A stretch of 6,902 nt of DNA from the NCBI GenBank assembly GCA_964533265.1, contig CAZHJW010000126.1:1-6902 (forward strand), read 5' to 3'. Every line of letters starts with the position of its first letter. The stretch's first letter is position 1. Under the pieces are notes generated by a model. That model saw only the letters and a list, made by a program, of their open reading frames with translations, was not told the origin of the DNA and searched no databases. This DNA comes from UBA1100 sp964533265 (GTDB lineage Bacteria > Verrucomicrobiota > Verrucomicrobiia > Limisphaerales > UBA1100). This document shows positions 1-6,231 of this stretch, one piece after another. Position numbers and translations under genes: made by a program.

Positions 1-536
1 CATTGTGCGTCCTCCACCATTTCAATGTGTTGAGCTCCGGTGTTCTCCAAAAGAGAACGTGTAGCCTGTTCATCGTAGAGCCCGTCCTCACACTCGATTA
101 CGACGTAAAACTTGTCATCGGTCACATCAGCAAACCGCGCATTGGCAAGTAGCGGATGATGATGCCGTGGCAAGCGGTTCAGAATAAACATGCCTCCCAG
201 AGATCCGAAGGCTCCCAAGAGAATGGTGAGCTCATAAGCTACGGGGAAAGCGTAAAACCCGCTAAAAAGAGGTTTCCCTCCAACCACAATATCGTAGTCA
301 AACTTGTTCATGAAATAAATCATGACCATACCCAGCGTTAACCCAGTCAAACCCCCAACAAACGTAAACCAACCCACCTTGGCATTATCCAGTCCCATCG
401 CATCATCCATGCCATGAATAGGAAAAGGAGAGTGGACATCCCATTTCTGATAACCCTCGGCATGCACCTTCTTGGCTGCGGCCATGATCTCAGCCGGAGT
501 TTCATACTCAGCCATAATAGCAAAGGGCTTACTCAT
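1..536 (-). CDS. actD: ActD, alternative complex III membrane subunit (DUF3341), 3' end cut by window
   Basis: This gene has no stop inside the window: translating down from the ATG at 536-534 gives 178 open residues running off base 1. It begins MSKPFAIMAEYETPAEIM. The soluble N-terminal part is followed by a conserved segment and two predicted membrane helices at about residues 53-76 and 96-120. Between the helices is the family signature KFDYDIVVGGKPLF (78-91), and RLPRHHHPLL (121-130) follows the second helix. A short soluble C-terminal part ends near IEMVEDAQ. This matches the DUF3341/ActD family, usually about 170-190 residues, so only a few residues should be missing. ActD is an integral subunit packed beside ActC; no cofactor is known and its precise role is unclear. 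Its start overlaps the actC stop by one base (TGATG), and a strong ribosome binding site lies inside the end of actC, so the two are translationally linked. actE and actF are expected beyond base 1. The family call is confident. Confidence 0.93.
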   Translation of the reverse strand, partial: MSKPFAIMAEYETPAEIMAAAKKVHAEGYQKWDVHSPFPIHGMDDAMGLDNAKVGWFTFVGGLTGLTLGMVMIYFMNKFDYDIVVGGKPLFSGFYAFPVAYELTILLGAFGSLGGMFILNRLPRHHHPLLANARFADVTDDKFYVVIECEDGLYDEQATRSLLENTGAQHIEMVEDAQ

Positions 537-2008
537 CAGTGAGAACCTCCTTCCACCTTATCGGCTCCGCCTTCTTTGGCATGCGGATCAGCCTGCGGTG
601 TCACGCCTTTCACTTCAAAAATACATATCGTCGGCAAATACCGGACGAACAACAAGAATAGCGTCATGAAGAGACCGAACGTCCCCACAAAGGTAAGTAT
701 ATCCACCTCGGTCGGGCTGTAATAACCCCAGCTGGATGGGAGATAATCGCGATGCAGTGAAGTTACTACAATCACAAAGCGCTCAAACCACATGCCAATA
801 TTTACAAAAATTGAAACCACAAAAATGAACCATGGAGATGTCCGGCACCACCTAAACCAAAAAAGCTGCGGACTGATCACATTGCAACCAATCATGGTCC
901 AGTAAGCCCACCAATAGGGCCCAAAGGCGCGATTCTTAAAGGCATACAGCTCATAGGGGTTGCCGCCATACCAGGCGATAAAGAATTCCATACCATAAGC
1001 GTAACCCACGATGCTGCCGGTGGCCATGATCACCTTACACATCAGCTCCAAATGGCGTATGGTGATGATTTCTTCCAGCTTGAAAAGTGTGCGCATGGGA
1101 ATCATCAGTGTGAGCACCATGCCGAAACCAGAGAAGATCGCACCAGCCACAAAGTAAGGCGGGAAAATTGTGGTGTGCCACCCGGGCACTTGGGAGACCG
1201 CAAAGTCAAAAGACACGATCGAATGTACCGATAACACCAAGGGCGTACTTAGGCCAGCCAGTAGCAAGTATGCTTTTTCATAATTGCGCCAGTGGCGATT
1301 ACTACCTATCCATCCCATTGAGAAAATCCCATAAAGGTATTGCTTCACTTTATTGATCAGCTTTTGACAGCCGGTCGTACATTTATCAGCGTTTTTGCGA
1401 AGGCGATCACGAATCGTGGCCAAATCAGGTATTAAACCCATGTACCAGAACAGCAGAGAAACAGTGAAGTAAGTCGAAACCGCAAACACATCCCAGAGAA
1501 GCGGCGAGCGGAACTGGGGCCAAATAGAGTTCGCATTGGGTATGGGCAAGAGCCACCACGCAAGCCAAACGCGGCCCACGTGAATACCCGGGAAGATACC
1601 GGCGCAAATCACCGCAAAAATCGTCATGGCCTCCGCGGTACGGTTAATGGATGTTCGCCATTTCTGACGCAACAAAAAGAGAATCGCCGAAATCAAAGTC
1701 CCCGCGTGACCAATGCCAATCCAAAACACGAAGTTCACAATCGCCCAACCCCAAGCGACGGGATGATTCAGCCCCCATACACCGACTCCCGTAAAGATGA
1801 GATAACCGATGTAGCTGAAACACATCATCATCACGAGAAAACTTATAGCAAAAGCAACATTCCACCATCCAGGCATGTTCCCTTCCACAATACCGGCCAC
1901 TTGATCAGTAATCCAACCGAGCGGGCGGTTGTTCAACACTAGCGGCTGACGCACCAACTCCTTGGGAGTATGCGTTTCCACCTGAGCTTGAGCCGATGGC
2001 TCACTCAT
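536..2008 (-). CDS. actC: ActC, NrfD/PsrC-like quinol-binding membrane subunit of alternative complex III
   Basis: This 490-residue polytopic membrane protein belongs to the NrfD/PsrC family. In ACIII, ActC holds the quinol-oxidation site next to the iron-sulfur domain of ActB and is thought to take part in proton movement. Ten hydrophobic segments are visible at about 51-74, 84-113, 125-155, 170-192, 244-266, 281-303, 321-345, 364-385, 392-417 and 435-456, as expected for ActC. Family-typical stretches are GHAGTLISAILFL (100-112), GIFPGIHVGR (137-146), SVHSIVSFDFAVS (260-272), PGWHTTIFPPYF (275-286) and MWFERFVIV (406-414). By position, His143, Asp173 and Asp268 are likely quinol-pocket or proton-path residues; this is inferred. 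The cytoplasmic loop at 200-240 carries KCTTGC (209-214), which looks like an extra piece compared with typical members. The polar C-terminal tail is rich in Gly, Asp and His. The ATG overlaps the actB stop (ATGA), and a good ribosome binding site precedes it. Confidence 0.96.
   Translation of the reverse strand: MSEPSAQAQVETHTPKELVRQPLVLNNRPLGWITDQVAGIVEGNMPGWWNVAFAISFLVMMMCFSYIGYLIFTGVGVWGLNHPVAWGWAIVNFVFWIGIGHAGTLISAILFLLRQKWRTSINRTAEAMTIFAVICAGIFPGIHVGRVWLAWWLLPIPNANSIWPQFRSPLLWDVFAVSTYFTVSLLFWYMGLIPDLATIRDRLRKNADKCTTGCQKLINKVKQYLYGIFSMGWIGSNRHWRNYEKAYLLLAGLSTPLVLSVHSIVSFDFAVSQVPGWHTTIFPPYFVAGAIFSGFGMVLTLMIPMRTLFKLEEIITIRHLELMCKVIMATGSIVGYAYGMEFFIAWYGGNPYELYAFKNRAFGPYWWAYWTMIGCNVISPQLFWFRWCRTSPWFIFVVSIFVNIGMWFERFVIVVTSLHRDYLPSSWGYYSPTEVDILTFVGTFGLFMTLFLLFVRYLPTICIFEVKGVTPQADPHAKEGGADKVEGGSH
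546..552 (-). promoter_or_regulatory. Strong Shine-Dalgarno site for actD
   Basis: The minus strand reads AAGGAGG, followed 9 bases later by the actD ATG at 536. This is a near-perfect Shine-Dalgarno sequence. It lies inside the last codons of actC, which encode the C-terminal EGGSH, so those codons are constrained twice. It fixes the actD start and suggests ActD is translated efficiently, independently of simple coupling. Confidence 0.8.
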
Positions 2009-5000
2009 TTATGATCGTCACCTTTCTCTTCGTGCCCATCATGATGAGTGTCATGAGCATTCTCCGGATGATACTCGGATGTGCTAAAAGTTTTATTGTA
2101 AGCATCAGGCATCTTGGCGTTAGGATTACGTACCTTAGCTAAATAAGTGGTACGCGTTTTGTTGTCTAGAAAGTCCAGCGTTTCATAGTTGCGAGGATTG
2201 TCTTTCTGCACGTTTACCTCCGAGCCATCTTCCATTAGGTTGCCGAAACTAATCGCCTCAGCCGGACAAACCTGCTGACAAGCCGTCTTTAAGCCGTCTT
2301 CATCCACCACCTGAACATTATCACCCGAACCTGCGGCCACCTTTTTATTTATTTTCGTGGACTCGATGCGTTGCACACAATAGGTGCACTTCTCCATTAC
2401 TCCGCGCATACGAACCGATACATCCGGGTTCTTGGCCAGCTTCAGCAAATCCCATTCATCCTCCTTACGGTTCGATTTCTCGCGACTGACGATCCAGTCC
2501 AATGCAATAGAGGGTTTAAGCATGGCAGAGGAGCGGTATAAATTCTCAATGGGACGTTTGTTATAATCAAAGAAATTGAAACGGCGCACTTTCCATGCGC
2601 AGTTATTAGAACAATACCGTGTCCCCACACAGCGGTTGTACACCATTACGTTGAGTCCCTCTTCATCGTGAACCGTGGCATTAACCGGGCAAACACTCTC
2701 ACAGGGGGCATTTTCACAATGCTGGCAGGCCATTGGCTGGTTTACTACCTGAGGATCATCAATCCACTCCTCGGCGTGCTGTTCATCATCCCCATTTTGG
2801 CCCTGATCCTTAATCCAGCCCGCAGAGGCCTTGGGATCATGGTTTCGGCCGGTGTAATACCGGTCAATACGCAGCCAGTGCATTTCGCGCCCCTTGGCCA
2901 CCTGCTCCTTGCCTACAATCGGAATATTGTTCTCACTCTGACAGGCGATTACGCAAGCGTTACATCCATTACAGGCGGTAAGGTCAATAGACATGCCCCA
3001 CTGGTGCACATCACTGGCCAGTCTTGGCCTTTCCTTATAGGGGTGCTGATAAATCTCACCTTCATTTCGAGCATGCGACCCAATACCCATATTGTCGGGG
3101 AAGAAATTTTTCTCATTGTATTCGCCCTTCTTTGTCGCCTCTTCTTTCTTGGCTTCTGATTTCCTGAATTCATCCAGCGTAGCCTCGCGTACGATGGGGC
3201 GCCCTTCCATGGACCAGTGTTCCTGCGTACTAGAGAGAGGGTAATCCTTGCTGGAACCGGAAATTCCCGCCTTGTCCACATTCACCGCACTGGTAGCCCG
3301 AACTTTATAGGCATTATATCCGCCCACCGGTATATCCTTTGAGCCACCCTCATACTGAAAATTGGCTACGCGGAACTCGCCCTTACGATCATAACCCAGA
3401 GGGAGAGCAACTGTGTTATCAGCCATCCCTGGCTGAATCCAAACTGGACCTGTTACTTCACGGGTTCCCACCTTCACCGTGGCCAACTTTCCATTCTTCA
3501 GGCTACGATTATCAGCCGTTTTTCGGCTCACACTCAAAACATTATCCCAAGCGATCTTGTTAATGGGGTCAGGCAATTCCTGACACCAGCCGTTGTTTGC
3601 ATAGCTGCCATCATCCACGCTGTAATCACGCGTGAACACCACCTCAAGTTCGTCTTTGTTCAGGATCGGCAATCCGGAGAAACTGACTTTGGTCTCAGCC
3701 AACGTTAAACTGCTCACCGGGTTATAGGCGGTACCCTCCTGGTAACCGTCATGCAAATAGCGTTCCCAGCTATCGCCATTAAAGGTTTTTTGCACCACTT
3801 CATGCGCCGATTGAGGAATATCCGGTGAAGCGAATATAGACAACACCTCGAGCTCAGTCATCGCATCAAAGAGTGGCGTAATCAGCGGTTGGATCGGGAC
3901 AATCGTGCCATTAGCTGTACGAGCATCTCCCCAACTTTCAAGATAATGCGCCCGCGGCGCACTGATGTCCGACTGCGAGTGTGACTCGTCCTTCTTGAAA
4001 TGGGTCAATCGAAAAGCCGTCTGCTTCACGACTGCATCGGTATTCAAATCTGCACCACCATCATACACTGGATTGCAACCCAGATTAATGACTCGATCGA
4101 ACTTCCCTAGGTCACTCACTAAATCTGTAAGCGAGCCATTTTCATTTACTTCAGCAGGGAGAAACTCAACGGTCTTACCGTTATTACCGAGTGCACCGTT
4201 AATGATATGCACCAGTTGATGGACCGCTTCAGGCTGCCGATAACCGGCAACAACCAATCCCTTGCCTTCATGTGCCTTGAGATCGTCAGCACAGGCACGC
4301 AACCACTCTTGTTGTTTCTCCGTAAGCTTAGTAGCAGCTGACGCCTCAATCTCTTGACCGAGTTGATTGGCAAGGAACGCTGCTGCTGCCGGAATAGCCA
4401 TGGCGTTGGCACGAAGCCTATGATCTGCATTGGCACCTGTCTGGGTTAACAGCGCCTCCACCGAATAAAGCCGACTCATAGAATCGGTCTTCTTAGCCAC
4501 TTTCCGACCACGGGCAAAATCCCCGGCAAAACGCTCGGATCCCTCCTCAGTTCCCAGAAAGTCGCAGTCCAAAGAAAGTATGACTTGGGCTTCATCAAGC
4601 TTCCAGTAGGGTTTTACAGACTGACCAAAGGCGAGTGTTGCTCCACGATGATGCACTCCGAAATCAATCGCCTCGTGTACATAAAAGGCAACCTTGCCTC
4701 CCAACCTTTCGCGAATTTTTCCAATCATGCGATCCCGCGAAGGCGAGTTGGCTGCAGGCATCAGGAAAGCGGTCTTTTTGTCATCCTTCGACAAGGTTAC
4801 CAGCTGTTGCACGGTATCAGCCTTGCTCGTCCTTTTACCGTTAAAGGTGTATTCCCGGGCACGATCCGGATCGTAAAGATTCAATATAGAAGCCTGTGCG
4901 AAGAGATCGGTAGCTCCACTGCACCCGGGCACGTTCGAATTGCCCTCAACCTTGGTGGGGCGACCTTCATTGGATAGGGCAAGAAGCGGAACGGCTCCAG

Positions 5001-5331
5001 TCCGCGTGGGCATGGCTGTCGCAAAATGCATTGGCACGCCATGTACGTAATTTTGAGTATCACTTTGTTCGTTTCCAAAAGGAACAATATGTTCCTCAGG
5101 TCGGCGACATCCCACTCCCAGCATGCCCGCACCGGCCAGCCCGGCCGAAGCGCTCATCAGTTTCAAAAAATCACGACGCGAAAAGTCCTCGGACAATTCC
5201 TGAGCTCCCTCCGGAAACTCACGATCGGCCCAGTCCGGTTGTTCCACCTCACCCATGGATTCGCCAATGCTTCGCCAATAACGCGATTCAGCAGCGCTCC
5301 CAATCTGACCTGTTTTTGAAGAAGTTTTCAT
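2005..5331 (-). CDS. actB: ActB, fused molybdopterin-oxidoreductase-like and iron-sulfur subunit of alternative complex III
   Basis: This 1108-residue periplasmic subunit passes electrons from the quinol site in ActC to the hemes of ActA. After SRYWRSIGES (16-25), a Tat signal follows: twin-arginine SRRDFLKLM (51-59), a hydrophobic stretch to about 74, then Cys75-RRPEE. Residues about 76-720 form the B1 domain. It resembles bis-MGD oxidoreductases but has only scattered Cys and no N-terminal CxxC cluster motif, consistent with family members that carry no molybdenum. Residues about 770-1060 form the B2 ferredoxin-like domain. Its Cys residues are 787, 790, 793, 797; 869, 872, 877, 881; 901, 907, 911; 982, 985; and 1018, 1022. 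These 15 exactly suit three [4Fe-4S] and one [3Fe-4S] cluster, with Thr904 replacing a sixteenth Cys. The tail after 1087 has six His. Cys75 could be lipidated, but the LGVGC lipobox is poor. The start lies 4 bases after the actA stop; no clear Shine-Dalgarno is seen. Confidence 0.96.
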   Translation of the reverse strand: MKTSSKTGQIGSAAESRYWRSIGESMGEVEQPDWADREFPEGAQELSEDFSRRDFLKLMSASAGLAGAGMLGVGCRRPEEHIVPFGNEQSDTQNYVHGVPMHFATAMPTRTGAVPLLALSNEGRPTKVEGNSNVPGCSGATDLFAQASILNLYDPDRAREYTFNGKRTSKADTVQQLVTLSKDDKKTAFLMPAANSPSRDRMIGKIRERLGGKVAFYVHEAIDFGVHHRGATLAFGQSVKPYWKLDEAQVILSLDCDFLGTEEGSERFAGDFARGRKVAKKTDSMSRLYSVEALLTQTGANADHRLRANAMAIPAAAAFLANQLGQEIEASAATKLTEKQQEWLRACADDLKAHEGKGLVVAGYRQPEAVHQLVHIINGALGNNGKTVEFLPAEVNENGSLTDLVSDLGKFDRVINLGCNPVYDGGADLNTDAVVKQTAFRLTHFKKDESHSQSDISAPRAHYLESWGDARTANGTIVPIQPLITPLFDAMTELEVLSIFASPDIPQSAHEVVQKTFNGDSWERYLHDGYQEGTAYNPVSSLTLAETKVSFSGLPILNKDELEVVFTRDYSVDDGSYANNGWCQELPDPINKIAWDNVLSVSRKTADNRSLKNGKLATVKVGTREVTGPVWIQPGMADNTVALPLGYDRKGEFRVANFQYEGGSKDIPVGGYNAYKVRATSAVNVDKAGISGSSKDYPLSSTQEHWSMEGRPIVREATLDEFRKSEAKKEEATKKGEYNEKNFFPDNMGIGSHARNEGEIYQHPYKERPRLASDVHQWGMSIDLTACNGCNACVIACQSENNIPIVGKEQVAKGREMHWLRIDRYYTGRNHDPKASAGWIKDQGQNGDDEQHAEEWIDDPQVVNQPMACQHCENAPCESVCPVNATVHDEEGLNVMVYNRCVGTRYCSNNCAWKVRRFNFFDYNKRPIENLYRSSAMLKPSIALDWIVSREKSNRKEDEWDLLKLAKNPDVSVRMRGVMEKCTYCVQRIESTKINKKVAAGSGDNVQVVDEDGLKTACQQVCPAEAISFGNLMEDGSEVNVQKDNPRNYETLDFLDNKTRTTYLAKVRNPNAKMPDAYNKTFSTSEYHPENAHDTHHDGHEEKGDDHK
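2018..2025 (-). promoter_or_regulatory. Shine-Dalgarno site for actC
   Basis: The minus strand reads AAAGGTGA, 9 bases before the actC ATG. It lies inside the His/Asp-rich end of actB. Together with the ATGA overlap it supports the chosen actC start at 2008. Confidence 0.7.
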
Positions 5332-5335
5332 GAGC

Positions 5336-5989
5336 TTAACGGTGGCAGGCTGAACAGGTTTCTGAAGAACGTATCTTCATTTGATCTACCAACTCCTGAC
5401 CTTCACGCTCAGCAGCCCACTCCGAAGGTGGTTCCCAGTTTAAGTTGAACACCTCATTTTGGGGTCGAACATTTTCATGAGGGTTACGGTGACATTCGAG
5501 GCAGAAGGTCATGCTCAGAGACTTGGAATGCTTTACCTCATCCATCTCATCGACCTTACCGTGGCATTTCACGCAGGAAACACCCCGGTTCACATGAACA
5601 GCGTGGTTAAAATAAACATAGTCCGGGGTCTTGTGAATCTGCACCCAGGGTATCGGCTTGTTTTCGGTAAAGCTCTTTCGGATTGGCTCAAGTCGCGGAT
5701 CGTCTGCCAACACCGTGGCGTGACATTTCATGCACGTCTCAGCCGAAGGAATGTTAGAAAACCAAGACTTGTCCACGTCGTTGTGGCAGTACCGGCAGTC
5801 AATACCCATTTGTCCTGCGTGGATCTCGTGAGAGAAGGAAACTGGTTGAATGGGCTGATACCCTACCCGAGCATATTTCGGGGTAAAATAATAGGTAACT
5901 CCTGCAACAACACAGGCACCAGTCACCAAACCACCCACCACTAGGATCAAGGGCAGACGATTGGTCCATTTAGGGAATACGTTAGACAT
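5336..5989 (-). CDS. actA: ActA, membrane-anchored pentaheme cytochrome c of alternative complex III
   Basis: From the ATG at 5989 the protein has 217 residues and starts MSNVFPKWTNRLPLILVVGG. One hydrophobic helix (about 11-34) anchors or exports it, and the rest is periplasmic. Five heme c-binding CXXCH motifs are present: C65RYCH, C86MKCH, C139VKCH, C163LECH and C212SACH, the last one residue from the C-terminus. SFSHEIHAGQMGIDCRYCH (51-69) is the typical first-heme region. Extra His residues at 54, 57, 119, 129, 132, 154 and 171 are candidate distal ligands. Five hemes and one anchor match ActA, which takes electrons from the clusters of ActB and passes them to a cytochrome c or oxidase. 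The frame is open upstream to a TTG at 6040, adding 17 residues. I prefer the ATG because MSNVFPKW-type starts fit the family, the extra residues look unconserved, and the best promoter candidate would start the transcript downstream of the TTG. Neither start has a clear Shine-Dalgarno. It is the first gene of the operon. Confidence 0.94.
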   Translation of the reverse strand: MSNVFPKWTNRLPLILVVGGLVTGACVVAGVTYYFTPKYARVGYQPIQPVSFSHEIHAGQMGIDCRYCHNDVDKSWFSNIPSAETCMKCHATVLADDPRLEPIRKSFTENKPIPWVQIHKTPDYVYFNHAVHVNRGVSCVKCHGKVDEMDEVKHSKSLSMTFCLECHRNPHENVRPQNEVFNLNWEPPSEWAAEREGQELVDQMKIRSSETCSACHR

Positions 5990-6020
5990 CCAATAAGAAC
6001 CGTCCGGCGCGAATCCTACG

Positions 6021-6026
6021 AATCTA
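6021..6026 (-). promoter_or_regulatory. Candidate -10 element for the act operon
   Basis: The minus strand reads TAGATT, four of six matches to TATAAT including the key first T, second A and last T. With six bases to the start point, transcription would begin near 6014, giving a 25-base leader before the actA ATG. No -35 match is needed if the upstream palindrome binds an activator, and none is seen. It was picked because of its fit to the palindrome, so this is an inference. Confidence 0.35.
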
Positions 6027-6046
6027 GAAGCATCTTGCAAGCGATT

Positions 6047-6064
6047 TTGTGATTTATTTCACAA
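6047..6064. promoter_or_regulatory. CRP/FNR-family operator-like palindrome upstream of actA
   Basis: The sequence TTGTGATTTATTTCACAA is a perfect inverted repeat of TTGTGA with a six-base spacer. The core TGTGA-N6-TCACA is the classic binding motif of CRP-type regulators, and FNR relatives bind similar half-sites. It sits in the only sizeable non-coding space before the act operon. Its centre is 41.5 bases upstream of the start point predicted from the TAGATT element, the usual position for a class II activator site. The AT-rich arms and lack of a following T-run make a terminator unlikely. The regulator is not encoded in the window, so its identity (cAMP-, oxygen- or redox-responsive) cannot be told. 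Confidence 0.6.
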
Positions 6065-6099
6065 GCTCACAATCCATCTCCAGCCGGACGAGTTAAAGG

Positions 6100-6110
6100 A
6101 AAAATAAAAA
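6100..6110 (-). terminator. T-rich tract directly after tRNA-Cys, possible termination or processing region
   Basis: Immediately after the encoded CCA the minus strand reads TTTTTATTTTT. A run of T right behind a GC-rich acceptor/T-arm fold could help release RNA polymerase or mark the 3' end for processing. There is no separate dedicated hairpin, so this is not a canonical intrinsic terminator and the call is weak. Confidence 0.25.
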
Positions 6111-6184
6111 TGGAGGCGAGGGTCGGAATCGAACCGACGATGGAGCTTTTGCAGAGCCCTGCCTTACCACTTGGCTACCCCGCC
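6111..6184 (-). tRNA. tRNA-Cys (anticodon GCA)
   Basis: Read on the minus strand, a complete 74-base tRNA folds well. The acceptor stem GGCGGGG pairs with CCTCGCC with one G-U pair. The D arm contains AGCCAAGTGGTAAGGC. The anticodon stem GGGCT/AGCTC has one G-U pair, and its loop CTGCAAA places GCA at the anticodon. The T arm GTCGG-TTCGAAT-CCGAC is perfect. The discriminator base is U73, a known identity element for cysteine tRNAs, and the 3' CCA is encoded. The variable loop is short. It sits between mtnA and the act operon on the same strand, 47 bases after the mtnA stop. A likely promoter of its own lies just upstream. Confidence 0.96.
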
Positions 6185-6193
6185 TCGGAGGAG

Positions 6194-6210
6194 CGCCGAC
6201 TGTATCGGCG
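6194..6210. repeat. Perfect 6-bp hairpin between mtnA and tRNA-Cys
   Basis: CGCCGA (6194-6199) and TCGGCG (6205-6210) form a six-pair, GC-rich stem with a five-base loop, 21 bases past the mtnA stop. On the minus strand it is followed by CTCC and not by a T-run. On the plus strand A-rich sequence follows. It is therefore not a classical intrinsic terminator, but it could stabilise the mtnA mRNA 3' end. It overlaps the candidate -10 of the tRNA promoter. Confidence 0.5.
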
Positions 6211-6226
6211 AAAAGGAAAAAGTCAA
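6199..6226 (-). promoter_or_regulatory. Candidate sigma70-type promoter for tRNA-Cys
   Basis: The minus strand has TTGACT (6226-6221, five of six -35 matches) and TACAGT (6204-6199, four of six -10 matches), separated by 16 bases. Transcription would start near 6192, about eight bases before the mature tRNA end. Spacing and placement are good for a tRNA promoter, but the -10 is imperfect and coincides with the loop of a hairpin. Confidence 0.5.
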
Positions 6227-6231
6227 TTTTG

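Larger units (their letters stand above)
6001..6090. repeat. Long-range inverted repeat, arms 6001-6008 and 6083-6090
   Basis: CGTCCGGC at 6001-6008 is the exact reverse complement of GCCGGACG at 6083-6090, with 74 bases between the arms. The inner arm lies 11 bases before the actA ATG, and the outer arm lies 20 bases after the end of the tRNA. In a transcript that reads through from the tRNA, the GC-rich arms could pair next to the actA start. A chance match of this length in a 120-base gap is not very rare, so function is uncertain. Confidence 0.4.

Noticed and set aside
1580..1942. A 120-codon open frame on the plus strand
   Set aside because: It is opposite the conserved N-terminal helices of actC and is polar, low in recognisable pattern and without a ribosome binding site.
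2668..3159. A 163-codon hydrophobic-looking open frame on the plus strand
   Set aside because: It is antisense to the conserved iron-sulfur region of actB, matches no family I recognise, and its hydrophobic look comes from the complement of polar codons.
2005..5331. ActB as an active molybdenum oxidoreductase or two separate genes
   Set aside because: The large domain lacks cluster and Mo-ligand motifs, as in known ACIII, and the frame is continuous through both domains, so it is a natural fusion with no frameshift.
5459..5944. A 161-codon open frame on the plus strand
   Set aside because: It lies entirely opposite actA, whose five CXXCH motifs prove the minus-strand frame; it has no recognisable domain.
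6047..6064. The palindrome as an intrinsic terminator for the tRNA
   Set aside because: The stem is AT-rich with a six-base loop and is not followed by a T-run on the minus strand; it fits a dyad operator better.
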